From assembly GCF_038896935.1 (NCBI RefSeq), contig NZ_JBANDC010000006.1, positions 186,001-250,000 on the forward strand: DNA of 64,000 bases, in the 5' to 3' direction. Positions 51,663 through 60,699 of the stretch are shown piece after piece; within the stretch, counting starts at the first letter, position 1; every line of letters begins with the position of its first letter. A program made the translations under genes and the position numbers. The notes under the pieces are model-generated. The model was not told the DNA's origin and did no database searches. It worked only from the letters and a program-made list of their open reading frames with translations. This DNA is from Collimonas rhizosphaerae. Lineage in GTDB: Bacteria; Pseudomonadota; Gammaproteobacteria; Burkholderiales; Burkholderiaceae_D.

Positions 51663-51685
51663 GCGCGACCTGCCCGGAGAAATTT

Positions 51686-52540
51686 ATGAACAAACCTCTT
51701 TTCAACCGCCAGCTCGAACGCCTGGTCACCGGCATCAACACCCAGGACGGCGCCGGCGTCAGCCTGGTGCGGGTCCTCACCAACGACCTACAGCGCCGGC
51801 TTGATCCGTTCCTGATGCTCGACAATTTCCATTCGGACAAACCGGAAGACTATCTCGCCGGTTTCCCCGACCATCCGCACCGCGGCTTTGAAACCGTCAC
51901 CTACATGCTGGCCGGCCGCATGCGCCATCGCGACAATGCCGGCAACGAAGGCTTGCTGCAGGCCGGCGGCGTGCAGTGGATGACGGCCGGCAGCGGGCTG
52001 GTGCACTCGGAACTGCCGGAACAGGAAGACGGCCTGATGAGCGGATTCCAGCTGTGGCTCAACCTGGCGTCCGGCGACAAGATGGTCGCCCCCAGCTACC
52101 GCGACCTGCAGGCCGACCAGATTCCGCAGGTTTCGCCGCAGCCCGGCGTCAAGGTGAAGGTGATTGCCGGCGCCGCTTTCGGCACCGCCGGCGCGGTGCA
52201 AAGGCCGCACACCGAGCCGCTGTACCTGGACGTGCAGCTGGAGGGCGGCCAGCAGCTGGAATTGCCGATCCCGGCCAGGCACAACGCCTTCCTGTATGTG
52301 TTCGAGGGCGCGCTGCGCATCGGCGAAGACGGCCGCAGCGCACCGGCCGGCCGCATGGCGATCCTGAGCAACAGCGCCGATGCCGCCGGCGTCAGCCTGC
52401 AGGCGCAAGGCAACAGCCGCTTCCTGCTGATTGCCGGCAAGCCGCTCAACGAGCCGATTGCGCAGTGGGGGCCGTTCGTGATGAACACCCGCGAACAGGT
52501 AGAGCAGGCGATCCAGGATTTCCGCGACGGCAAGATCTGA
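51686..52540 (+). CDS. Pirin-family protein
   Basis: The 284-residue protein is bicupin. The N-terminal cupin holds the metal-binding pattern FPDHPHRGFETVTYMLAG, MRHRDNAGNEGLLQ and the SGLVHSELPE His/Glu. The C-terminal Pirin_C domain follows from about residue 175. Some bacterial pirins have quercetin dioxygenase activity. It is cytosolic, downstream of DoxX, and ends in a clear terminator. RBS is GGAGA. Confidence 0.92.
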   Translation: MNKPLFNRQLERLVTGINTQDGAGVSLVRVLTNDLQRRLDPFLMLDNFHSDKPEDYLAGFPDHPHRGFETVTYMLAGRMRHRDNAGNEGLLQAGGVQWMTAGSGLVHSELPEQEDGLMSGFQLWLNLASGDKMVAPSYRDLQADQIPQVSPQPGVKVKVIAGAAFGTAGAVQRPHTEPLYLDVQLEGGQQLELPIPARHNAFLYVFEGALRIGEDGRSAPAGRMAILSNSADAAGVSLQAQGNSRFLLIAGKPLNEPIAQWGPFVMNTREQVEQAIQDFRDGKI

Positions 52541-52554
52541 GAGCCGGAAAAGAG

Positions 52555-52584
52555 AAAGGGGCGAGCAATCCACTCGCCCCTTTT
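52555..52584 (+). terminator. Rho-independent terminator after pirin gene
   Basis: The stem AAAGGGGCGAG / CTCGCCCCTTT with a seven-base CAATCCA loop and T-run gives a clear terminator, 14 bp after the stop. Confidence 0.88.
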
Positions 52585-52621
52585 GTTATGCTTACCGGAC
52601 ATTTCATCATTCCGGCCGGCC

Positions 52622-53272
52622 ATGACACACAAGCTCTTCTGGCAAGATCCCTACCGCACCACGCTTGACACCAAGGTCGTGGCCGTCGACAGCGACCGCA
52701 TCCGCCTCGCGGAAACCATTTTCTTCGCCTTTTCCGGCGGCCAGGAAAGCGACCACGGCACCGTGGCCGGGCATCCCGTGCTGTCCGCGGAAAAAGACGG
52801 CCTGGACATTCTCTACACGCTGGCTCCGGGACATGGCCTGCAGGCCGGCAGCGCCGTCGAGGTGGCGATCGACTGGGACCGCCGCTATCGCCTGATGCGG
52901 CTGCACTTCGCCGCCGAGATGGTGCTGCAGCTGGTGTACAAGCTGCGGCCCGGCATCGAACGCATCGGCGCCCATATCTCGGCCGACAAAGGGCGCATCG
53001 ACTTTGCCCACGAAGGCAGCATCGCCGTGCTGCTGCCGCAGATCGAAAGCGAGGTGGCCGCCCTGCTCCAGGCCGACCTGCCTATCGTCACCGCCTTCAC
53101 CGATGAAGCGGCGCAGCGGCGCTATTGGGAAGTCGCCGGATTCGCCAGGATGGCCTGCGGCGGCACCCATCCGCGCTCGACCGCCGAGGTCGGCGCGCTC
53201 AGGCTGAAACGCAAGAATATCGGCAAGGGCAAGGAGCGCATCGAAATCAGCTTGCTGGACGGCGCCGCCTGA
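52622..53272 (+). CDS. Alanyl-tRNA editing protein (AlaX type)
   Basis: ATG 52622 gives 216 residues, matching trans-editing AlaX proteins that clear mischarged Ser-tRNA(Ala) or Gly-tRNA(Ala). The FFAFSGGQESDHG loop and the CGGTHPRS motif are present. The zinc motif, usually HxxxH, reads HFAAE (in RLHFAAEMVLQLV), with Glu in place of the second His; the CxxxH motif is intact. It is a short free-standing type without a C-terminal extension. It lies 1 bp from the convergent amidohydrolase gene. Confidence 0.85.
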   Translation: MTHKLFWQDPYRTTLDTKVVAVDSDRIRLAETIFFAFSGGQESDHGTVAGHPVLSAEKDGLDILYTLAPGHGLQAGSAVEVAIDWDRRYRLMRLHFAAEMVLQLVYKLRPGIERIGAHISADKGRIDFAHEGSIAVLLPQIESEVAALLQADLPIVTAFTDEAAQRRYWEVAGFARMACGGTHPRSTAEVGALRLKRKNIGKGKERIEISLLDGAA

Positions 53273-53273
53273 A

Positions 53274-54662
53274 TCAGGGCTTGAAGGCGCGCTCGTACTT
53301 GCCCGCGACCTGCTCCAGCAGCGCGCGCAGCTCGGGCTCAGGATGCCAGTTGCCGTTGGCCATGACGCCAAGCGGGGTCCGCAAGGTCGAGAGATCGTCC
53401 AGCGGATTTTTCGCGGAAAGCATCAAGTCGGCGCGGTTGCCCACTGCGATCGTGCCAAACGGTTCAGCGTCGGGCACGGAACGGCGAATCAGTTCACCCG
53501 GCGTGCGGGTGGCGGCGGAAAGGACCTGGTACCTGCTGAGGCCGGCCTGCTCCAGGGCGTGCAGGTCATCGTGCAAGGAAAAACCGGGCGCCAGGCCGGG
53601 AATGGCCGGCGCATCGGTGCCTGTCACCAGAGGCACGCCGGCCTGCGCCATCTCTTTGATGAAACGTTTCAGGAATGCGACCCGGGCGTCAAGACTGCCT
53701 TGGCGTTCCGCATAATCATCCTCCCGCCAGCGAATCCGCCGCGCCGGCGACACGTACCGGGTTTCGGGCGCGCGCAGATAACCCTCGACGACTTCCGGCT
53801 TGCCCCACTGCTGCGCAATCGTTGCATAGGTGATGAGGTCGGCCGTGACGAAAGCCTTGTTGCGCTTGATGAAAGCGATCGCCGCCGGAATCTCGGCAGG
53901 ATCAGGCGCACTGTTCATTTGCCCCGATGCGTCCGCGTTTTTTTTCTCAGGATGGGAGAACGTCGTATAAAAAAATTCTTCGGCATGGGCCACCAGGACC
54001 TGCCCCGCGTCGAGCTGGCGTTCCAGCCCGACCCGGGTGACGCCGTGGCCGATGACTGCAATCTGCTGGTTCTTGCCTTCCTCGACGAGCGCCTGGAACA
54101 CGGCCGGCGACAGGTTGTTGTAGACCTTGATGAATTCGTAGCCGTTGGTTTTGGCGAGGCCGACGATGGCGCGCGCCTGCTCCGGCGTCGCCACCACGAA
54201 GTGGCCGTACTGCGGTGTGCCGTCGACCAGGAAACCGGCATAAACATGCGGTCCGGCGAGCTTGCCGCGATTGATTTCAGGCCGCACTTCCGCCATGAAA
54301 CCGTTAGACGCCTCGCCCATGTTCAGCATCGTGGTGACGCCGTTGGCCAGGTAGACCAGCATGTCGCCGGTGGTGTCCGAGTGGACGTGCATGTCGGCCA
54401 GCCCGGGTGAGAGGAACGCGCTGCCGTGGCCGTCGACGATGCGCGCGTCCTTTGGAATCGGCACCGCCGGCCCGATCGCGGCGATCTTGCCGTTCTCGAC
54501 CAGCACGGTCTGGTTGCGCACGATACGGTCGGTGTCCATGGGCAGCAGGTTGACCGCGACGAATGCGGTAATTGCCGCGGGCTGCGGTTGCGGCGTTTGC
54601 ACGAAGGCAGGCGGGCAAAGAAGGAGCGGCGCAGCCGCCGCGATCAAGGCGAGTAGTTTCAA
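53274..54662 (-). CDS. Secreted metal-dependent amidohydrolase
   Basis: The 462-residue protein starts at TTG 54662 with GGAGA about 6 bases upstream. A signal peptide (LLALIAAAAPLLLCPPAFVQ) precedes an amidohydrolase barrel: DGHGSAFLSPGLADMHVHSD supplies HxH, GYEFIKVYNN may hold the bridging Lys, then GHGVTRVG and AHAEEFF give two His and TGTDAPAI the catalytic Asp. The C-terminal RTPGELI and GNRADLMLSAKNPLDDL are typical of the imidazolonepropionase/prolidase-like clan. Substrate unknown; peptides or cyclic amides are plausible. Confidence 0.87.
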   Translation of the reverse strand: MKLLALIAAAAPLLLCPPAFVQTPQPQPAAITAFVAVNLLPMDTDRIVRNQTVLVENGKIAAIGPAVPIPKDARIVDGHGSAFLSPGLADMHVHSDTTGDMLVYLANGVTTMLNMGEASNGFMAEVRPEINRGKLAGPHVYAGFLVDGTPQYGHFVVATPEQARAIVGLAKTNGYEFIKVYNNLSPAVFQALVEEGKNQQIAVIGHGVTRVGLERQLDAGQVLVAHAEEFFYTTFSHPEKKNADASGQMNSAPDPAEIPAAIAFIKRNKAFVTADLITYATIAQQWGKPEVVEGYLRAPETRYVSPARRIRWREDDYAERQGSLDARVAFLKRFIKEMAQAGVPLVTGTDAPAIPGLAPGFSLHDDLHALEQAGLSRYQVLSAATRTPGELIRRSVPDAEPFGTIAVGNRADLMLSAKNPLDDLSTLRTPLGVMANGNWHPEPELRALLEQVAGKYERAFKP

Positions 54663-54725
54663 TTACGGTCTCCGTTGGCGTTGTAATTTGAATGAATCCA
54701 CGAGATGAAACCGAGGAAGACGCCG

Positions 54726-55217
54726 CTACTTGCTTTCCATCGACAATGCCAGCGTTTCCTTGATTTCCTCCATTACAACATAGCTCTTGGACTGCGCCGC
54801 GCCCGGCAGCTGCAGCAGCATGTCGCCCAGCAGTTTGCGGTACTCCGCCATTTCGCGGATGCGGGCCTTGATCAGGTAATCGAAATCGCCGGACACCAGG
54901 TGGCATTCCAGCACCTCCGGGATGCGCAGCACTTCGCGCCGGAACTGCTCGAAGGCATGCGCCGATTTCTGATTCAGCGTAATCTCGACAAAAACCAGCA
55001 GCTTGGCGCCGACCGCGGCCGGGTTGACGCGGGCGTAATAACCGTCGATGACGCCGTCGCGTTCCATCCGCTTGACGCGCTCGATGCACGGCGTGATCGA
55101 CAAGCCGACCTGCTCGCCCAGGTCCTTCATCGACATGCGGCCGTCCTGCTGCAGCAAACGCAAGATATGGCGGTCCAGCTTGTCCAGGGCGCGGCTTGAT
55201 TCCTTGTAGATTCTCAT
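54726..55217 (-). CDS. Lrp/AsnC-family regulator of alanine catabolism
   Basis: The 163-residue protein has the AsnC-type HTH (LDKLDRHILRLLQQDGRMSM, LGEQVGLSITPCIERVKRME) and the C-terminal RAM domain (GAKLLVFVEITLNQK, CHLVSGDFDYLIKARI). It is divergent from dadA (137 bp), as in the Lrp/BkdR-like control of dadAX. I infer that alanine or another small amino acid is the ligand. Dyad sites in the gap are listed separately. Confidence 0.9.
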   Translation of the reverse strand: MRIYKESSRALDKLDRHILRLLQQDGRMSMKDLGEQVGLSITPCIERVKRMERDGVIDGYYARVNPAAVGAKLLVFVEITLNQKSAHAFEQFRREVLRIPEVLECHLVSGDFDYLIKARIREMAEYRKLLGDMLLQLPGAAQSKSYVVMEEIKETLALSMESK

Positions 55218-55268
55218 GTCTCGAATTTGCTGGTATTTTTAGTGTTAAATCCTGAATATATCGATTTA

Positions 55269-55287
55269 TACAGTAACAAATGCTGTA
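55269..55287. promoter_or_regulatory. Candidate Lrp/AsnC site TACAG-N9-CTGTA
   Basis: TACAG and CTGTA are 9 bp apart, near the middle of the regulator-dadA gap, and a further TTACTGTA lies about 30 bp on. Lrp-type sites are loose dyads of this size. Support is positional. Confidence 0.4.
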
Positions 55288-55354
55288 AATTAGCTATTAG
55301 CATAGCGCTTATTACTGTAAATAAAAACCAATTCAGGCGTTAGGGAGAATCAAG

Positions 55355-56641
55355 ATGCGGGTGCTCATTCTTGGCAGCGGTGTGGTCGGCGTCACCAGCG
55401 CCTATTACCTGGCCCGCGCCGGCCACGAAGTAACGGTCATCGACCGCCTGCCGGGTCCGGCGCAAGACACCAGTTTTGCCAACGCCGGCCAGATTTCCCC
55501 CGGCTACGCCTCGCCCTGGGCTGCGCCCGGCATCCCGTTGAAAGCACTGAAGTGGATGCTGCAAGAGCACGCGCCGCTTTCGATCACCCCCGACGGCACC
55601 CTGTTCCAGCTGCGCTGGATGTGGCAGATGCTGCGCAACTGCAGCGCGGCCCGCTACGCCGTCAACAAGGAACGCATGGTGCGTCTGGCCGAATACAGCC
55701 GCGACTGCTTCAAGGTGTTGCGCGCCGATACCGGCATCGCTTACGAAGGCCGCCAGCTCGGCACCATGCAGGTGTTCCGCAGCCAGCAGCAGCTGGACGA
55801 CGCCGCCAAGGATATCCAGGTCCTGCAAGACACCGGCGTGCCGTTCGAGTTGCTGACGCCGGACCAGCTGGCGCTGGCGGAACCGGCGCTGGAAGCGGTC
55901 AAGCACAAGCTGAGCGGCGCCCTGCGCCTGCCGAACGATGAAACCGGCGACTGCCAGATGTTCACTACCCGGCTGGCCAAGATGGCCGAAGAGCTGGGCG
56001 TGCGCTTCCGCTACAACCTGCAGATCGATGCGCTGACCCTGGCCAACGGCGAAATCGCCGGTGTCCAGTGCGGCCCCGAGCACCTGCAGGCCGACAGCTA
56101 CGTGGTGGCGCTGGGCGCCTATTCGACCGGCTTCCTCGGCTCGCTGCTGGATATCCCGGTGTATCCGCTGAAAGGTTATTCGATCACGGTGCCGATCGTC
56201 GACGCCGAAGCGGCGCCGGTCTCGACCATCCTCGACGAAACCTACAAGATCGCCATCACCCGTTTCGACAACCGCATCCGGGTCGGCGGCATGGCCGAGA
56301 TCGTCGGCTTCAACAAGACCCTCAAGCCGAAACGGCGCGCCACCCTGGAGATGGTGGTCAACGACCTGTTCCCGGGCGCCGGCAACACCGCCGCCGCCAG
56401 TTTCTGGACCGGCTTGCGGCCGATGACGCCGGACGGCACGCCGATCGTCGGCGCCACCCATATCCGCAACCTGTTCCTCAACACCGGCCACGGTACGCTC
56501 GGCTGGACCATGTCTTGCGGTTCGGCGCAGCTGCTCTCCGACCTGATCTCCGGCAAGCGGCCGGCGATTGCCGCGGATGACCTGGCGGTCGGCCGCTACA
56601 GCAGGCATGGCGCGCAAAGCGAGCACCCCGCTTACGCCTGA
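55355..56641 (+). CDS. dadA: D-amino acid dehydrogenase
   Basis: The 428-residue protein has the FAD-binding GSGVVGVTSAYYLARAGHEV at the N-terminus, the ANAGQISPGYASPWAAPG segment and a C-terminal GHGTLGWTMSCGSAQLLSDL, typical of DadA. It oxidises D-alanine to pyruvate, passing electrons to the membrane quinone pool. The start is preceded by AGGGAGA. Following dadX gene lies 58 bp downstream. Together with the racemase it uses L-alanine through the D-isomer. Confidence 0.95.
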   Translation: MRVLILGSGVVGVTSAYYLARAGHEVTVIDRLPGPAQDTSFANAGQISPGYASPWAAPGIPLKALKWMLQEHAPLSITPDGTLFQLRWMWQMLRNCSAARYAVNKERMVRLAEYSRDCFKVLRADTGIAYEGRQLGTMQVFRSQQQLDDAAKDIQVLQDTGVPFELLTPDQLALAEPALEAVKHKLSGALRLPNDETGDCQMFTTRLAKMAEELGVRFRYNLQIDALTLANGEIAGVQCGPEHLQADSYVVALGAYSTGFLGSLLDIPVYPLKGYSITVPIVDAEAAPVSTILDETYKIAITRFDNRIRVGGMAEIVGFNKTLKPKRRATLEMVVNDLFPGAGNTAAASFWTGLRPMTPDGTPIVGATHIRNLFLNTGHGTLGWTMSCGSAQLLSDLISGKRPAIAADDLAVGRYSRHGAQSEHPAYA

Positions 56642-56699
56642 CGCGGTTGCTGCCGCGGCAGATATCACTGTCACCACCGTTTTCTGAACGATATACATC

Positions 56700-57806
56700 A
56701 TGCATCCACAAGCGGCACATGCAGGCGCGATCCTGACCGTCGATCTCGACGCCCTGCGCAGTAACTATCGCCTGCTCCGCAAGCAAGCCGGATCGGCTGC
56801 CTGCGGCGCCGCCGTCAAGGCCGACGCCTATGGCCTGGGCGCGGAACGGGTCGGGCCGGCGCTGGCGGCGGAAGGCTGCCGCCACTTCTTTGTCGCCCAC
56901 CTCGACGAGGGCATTGCACTGCGACCGCATCTGCCGGCAACCGCGCAAGTATTCGTGCTGCATGGGCCGCCGCCCGGCACCGGGCAGGAATTCATCAGCC
57001 GCGGCCTGACGCCGGTGCTCAACAGCCTGCAGCAGATCCAGGACTGGCATGCGCTGGCGCAAGCGCTGCAGCGGCCGCTACCGGCCATCGTCCAGGTCGA
57101 CAGCGGCATGTCGCGGATGGGCTTGCCGGCGGCCGAAGCCGAAGCCTGGCTGGCGGACCCGCTGTACCAGCAAACCATCCCGCCGCTGTTCCTGATGAGC
57201 CACCTGGCTTGCGCCGAACACCAGGACCATCCGATGAACGCCAGCCAGCTGGCGCGTTTCAAGGCGCTGCGGCAGCGCCTGCCGCAGGTGCCGGCCAGCC
57301 TGGCCAACTCTTCCGGGATTTTTCTTGGGGCCGATTATCAGTTCGACCTGGTCCGCCCCGGCGCCGCGCTGTACGGCATCGCGCCGGTGGCCGGCGCCGC
57401 CAATCCGCTGCAGCCGGTAGCCGCCCTGCATGGCCGTATCCTGCAAACCCGCACCATCGAACGCGGCGACCATGTCGGCTACGGCATCAGTTATAGCGCC
57501 ACGGAACAGCGGCAGATCGCTACCGTCGGCGTCGGTTATGCCGACGGCTGGCTGCGCGGCATGAGCAACCGCGGCGTCGTGTTCATCGACGGCAAGGCCG
57601 CGCCGATGGTCGGCACCGTCTCCATGGATTCGATCACCATCGATGTCACCGGCATTGCCGCCGAACGGCTGCAGGCGGGCGCCCTGGTCGAACTGATCGG
57701 TCCCAGCCGCCCGGTCGACGACGTCGCGCGGCTGGCCGGCACCATCGGCTATGAAATCCTGACCGGCTTGGGAATGCGCTACTATCGGGAGTATGTCGGG
57801 CAGTGA
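56700..57806 (+). CDS. dadX: Catabolic alanine racemase
   Basis: The 368-residue protein has the PLP Lys in AVKADAYGLGAERV, the catalytic Tyr in VGYGISYSATEQ and the GYADGWLRGMSNRG region. It converts L-alanine and D-alanine. Its place after dadA makes the catabolic (dadX) role more likely than the biosynthetic alr role; sequence alone does not separate them. No other alanine racemase is in the window. Confidence 0.93.
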   Translation: MHPQAAHAGAILTVDLDALRSNYRLLRKQAGSAACGAAVKADAYGLGAERVGPALAAEGCRHFFVAHLDEGIALRPHLPATAQVFVLHGPPPGTGQEFISRGLTPVLNSLQQIQDWHALAQALQRPLPAIVQVDSGMSRMGLPAAEAEAWLADPLYQQTIPPLFLMSHLACAEHQDHPMNASQLARFKALRQRLPQVPASLANSSGIFLGADYQFDLVRPGAALYGIAPVAGAANPLQPVAALHGRILQTRTIERGDHVGYGISYSATEQRQIATVGVGYADGWLRGMSNRGVVFIDGKAAPMVGTVSMDSITIDVTGIAAERLQAGALVELIGPSRPVDDVARLAGTIGYEILTGLGMRYYREYVGQ

Positions 57807-57850
57807 TGCCAGCTCTCGAACCCGCTCCTGCAATCATTTAATTTCACGCC

Positions 57851-59089
57851 ATGTCCAATACAACCTTATCCGACCAGCTGCTCAACTGGATCGACGGCCA
57901 CTTTGACGAAGAAGTCGGATTCCTGCAAAAGATCGTCCGCATTCCCACCGACACCCCGCCCGGCAACAACGCGCCACACGCCGACGCCGTGGCCGAGCTG
58001 GTCGCCGCCTGGGGCTGGCAGGCCGAGAAGCACCAGGTGCCGGCCGCCGCCGTCAAAGACTACGGCATGGAAAGCATCACCAACCTGATCATCCGCCGCC
58101 AGTATGCCGGCGCCGGCCCGGTGCTGGCGCTGAACGCCCACGGCGACGTGGTGCCGCCAGGCGAAGGCTGGACCAAACAGCCGTATGGCGGCGAAATCGA
58201 AAACGGCCGCATCTACGGCCGCGCCACCACGGTGTCCAAAGGCGATTTCGCCACCTATATTTTTGCCGTGCGCGCACTGGAAGCGCTCGGCGTGCCGCTC
58301 AAGGGCGCGCTCGAACTGCACTTCACTTATGACGAAGAATTCGGCGGCTTGCTGGGGCCGGCCTGGCTGCTGGAAAACCAGCTGACCAAACCGGACCTGG
58401 TGATCGGCCCCGGCTTCAGCTACAACGTCGTCACCGCGCACAACGCCTGCCTGCAATTCGAGGTGACGGTGCACGGCAAGGCGACCCACGGCTCGATGCC
58501 GGAAACCGGCCACGACGCATTGCAGGCAGCGACCAAGGTCCTGCAGGCGATCTACGCCAAGCTGCCCGACCTGAAAAAAATCAGTTCGGCCATTCCCGGC
58601 ATCACCCATCCGACCATGATCGTCGGCCGCATCGACGGCGGCACCAACACCAATGTGGTGCCGGGCAAGGTGGTGCTAAAGATGGACCGCCGCATGATCC
58701 CGGAAGAAGACCCGGCGGCTGTCGAAGCCGACGTGCGGGCCATGATCGCTGCCGCTGTCGCCGATCTGCCGGGCATCCGCGTCGACATCAGGCGCCTGCT
58801 GCTGGCGCGCGCGCTGCGTCCGCTGCCGGGCCACGAAAAACTGCTGGCCAGCGTGCAAAAGAATGCTCAAGCCGTTTTAGGCGAAGCGATTCCGGCCATT
58901 GGCTCGGCGCTCTATACCGATGCCCGCTTGTACGGCGAACACGGCATTCCGGTGGTGCTGTACGGCGCCGGTCCGCGTACGCTGATGGAATCGAACGCCA
59001 AGCAGGCCGATGAAAACCTGGCGCTGGACGACCTGCGCAAAGCCACCAAAGTGGTGGCGCTGACTTTGCTCGATTTCCTCGCGCAATAG
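57851..59089 (+). CDS. M20-family metallopeptidase
   Basis: The 412-residue protein has M20 motifs LNAHGDVVPPGEGWT (metal His and Asp), TYDEEFGGLLGPAW (metal Glu pair) and ALYTDARLYGEHGIP (His near the C-terminus), with a dimerisation insert in the middle. The usual GRGxxDxKG motif reads GRATTVSKGD, so the bridging Asp is shifted by three residues. This may belong to the subgroup that has SKxD at this point. It is 44 bp after dadX and may take part in amino-acid or peptide salvage. Confidence 0.87.
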   Translation: MSNTTLSDQLLNWIDGHFDEEVGFLQKIVRIPTDTPPGNNAPHADAVAELVAAWGWQAEKHQVPAAAVKDYGMESITNLIIRRQYAGAGPVLALNAHGDVVPPGEGWTKQPYGGEIENGRIYGRATTVSKGDFATYIFAVRALEALGVPLKGALELHFTYDEEFGGLLGPAWLLENQLTKPDLVIGPGFSYNVVTAHNACLQFEVTVHGKATHGSMPETGHDALQAATKVLQAIYAKLPDLKKISSAIPGITHPTMIVGRIDGGTNTNVVPGKVVLKMDRRMIPEEDPAAVEADVRAMIAAAVADLPGIRVDIRRLLLARALRPLPGHEKLLASVQKNAQAVLGEAIPAIGSALYTDARLYGEHGIPVVLYGAGPRTLMESNAKQADENLALDDLRKATKVVALTLLDFLAQ

Positions 59090-59238
59090 ACCACGATTGC
59101 CGGGCGGCCCCGAGCACCTCCCGGCAGACATCCCGATGTTGGTGTAAGATTAGCCATCGCTCGAGCGCACAAGATCATGTCTGTGCCGCATCCCGGCAGT
59201 TCCTGCCAGCGCTTTCACCCGCCGTACATATTTAACCC

Positions 59239-59257
59239 AGCGCCAGCAACTGGCGCT
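59239..59257 (+). promoter_or_regulatory. Perfect hairpin just upstream of the Bcr/CflA start
   Basis: AGCGCCAG, a CAA loop and CTGGCGCT form an 8-bp stem ending 14 bp before the ATG at 59272. No T-run follows, so it is not a terminator. No Shine-Dalgarno is seen, so it might affect translation or be chance. Confidence 0.3.
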
Positions 59258-59271
59258 ACTCCAAGCATCCC

Positions 59272-60510
59272 ATGACAAACACTTCTGCAACTTCAGCCCC
59301 GGAGAAACTGCTCCCGGGCTGGCTTCTTTTACTTGGCGCGCTGACCGCCATCGGCTCGCTGTCGATCGACATGTACCTGCCGAGCTTCCCGACCATCGCG
59401 CAGCAGTTCGGGGTCGGCAGCAACCTGGTGCAGCTGACCCTGGCCAGCTTCCTGGTCGGGCTCGCGGTCGGCCAGATATTCTACGGGCCGCTGAGCGACC
59501 GTTTCGGCCGCAAGCCGCCGCTGTATGTCGGCATGGCGCTGTACCTGCTGGGTTCGCTCGCCTGCATGGTGTCGCAAGACGTCATTGCGCTGATCGTGTT
59601 CCGCTTCCTGCAAGGCCTGGGCGGCTGCGCCGGCATGGTGATCGCGCGCGCCGTGGTCCGCGACCGGCTCGGCACCACCGGCGCCGCCAGGGCGTTTTCG
59701 CTGATGATGCTGGTGATGGGCCTGGCGCCTATCCTGGCGCCGCTGATCGGCGGCAGCGTGCTCAAGTTCTGGGGCTGGCGCGTGATTTTCGGCGGCCTGG
59801 CCGCCTTCGGCCTGTTTTGCCTGGTGGCGATCCACTACACCATGCAGGAAACGCTGGACCGCCGCCAGGCAGCGCCGTTGCACCTGGGCCGCACCCTGAA
59901 ACAATACGGCCGGCTGCTGCTGGACCGCCAGTTCGTCGCCTACAGCCTGGTCGGCGGCCTGCTCCAGGGCGGCATGTTTGCCTACATTACCGGCTCCTCC
60001 TTTGTGCTGATCGAACTGCATGGCATCAAGCCTGAGCATTTCGGCTTCGTGTTCGGCGCCAATGCCTTCGGCCTGATCGCCGCCTCGCAGGTCAACGCCC
60101 GGCTGGTCGGCAGATATTCGCTCGACACCATCCTTGGCCGCGCCCTGTGGCTGCCGGCCCTGCTGAGCCTGTCGATAGCATTGCTGGTGGCTTGCGGCGT
60201 CAACAGCCTGCCGGTGCTGCTGGCCGGTTTCTTCGGCTACCTGGCCTGCTACGGTTTCATCAGCCCGAACGCATCGGCGATCGCCTTGTCGCAGCAAGGC
60301 AAGCAGGCCGGCACCGCGTCGGCGCTGATGGGCACCCTGCAGTTCACGCTCGGCATCACCTCCGGCGTCAGCATGAGCTTGTGGCATGACGGCACGGCAT
60401 TGCCGCTGATGGTGGTGATGGCTAGCTGCGGCGTCGGCGGCCTGCTGCTGCACCGTTTCGTGGCGCGGCCTGAACACCGCCGCCTGCTGCAGGCTGCGGC
60501 GCAGCCATGA
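59272..60510 (+). CDS. Bcr/CflA-family multidrug efflux transporter
   Basis: The 412-residue protein has twelve hydrophobic segments and the signature SIDMYLPSFPTIAQQF of Bcr/CflA in helix 1, PLSDRFGRKPPLYVGM after helix 2 and a GLGGCAGMVIARAVVRD loop. It is a proton-driven exporter of drugs or small molecules, such as bicyclomycin in the family's founder. It stands alone; a regulator was not found. Confidence 0.93.
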   Translation: MTNTSATSAPEKLLPGWLLLLGALTAIGSLSIDMYLPSFPTIAQQFGVGSNLVQLTLASFLVGLAVGQIFYGPLSDRFGRKPPLYVGMALYLLGSLACMVSQDVIALIVFRFLQGLGGCAGMVIARAVVRDRLGTTGAARAFSLMMLVMGLAPILAPLIGGSVLKFWGWRVIFGGLAAFGLFCLVAIHYTMQETLDRRQAAPLHLGRTLKQYGRLLLDRQFVAYSLVGGLLQGGMFAYITGSSFVLIELHGIKPEHFGFVFGANAFGLIAASQVNARLVGRYSLDTILGRALWLPALLSLSIALLVACGVNSLPVLLAGFFGYLACYGFISPNASAIALSQQGKQAGTASALMGTLQFTLGITSGVSMSLWHDGTALPLMVVMASCGVGGLLLHRFVARPEHRRLLQAAAQP

Positions 60511-60699
60511 GCGCGCGGACGGCGGGCGCATTTCCAGGAATTAATGGCTGTCTGACTGGGCGCCCATATGCGCATCTTGCGCGTCGGGCGCGCCGCTTAT
60601 GCGTAAAATGCTGGATGTTGTTTAAATGCGCCTGAAACAAGTGGCAGAAACATCACTGAAACCCGGCGCCGTTCCCTCACCTTTTTACAGACCCACACC

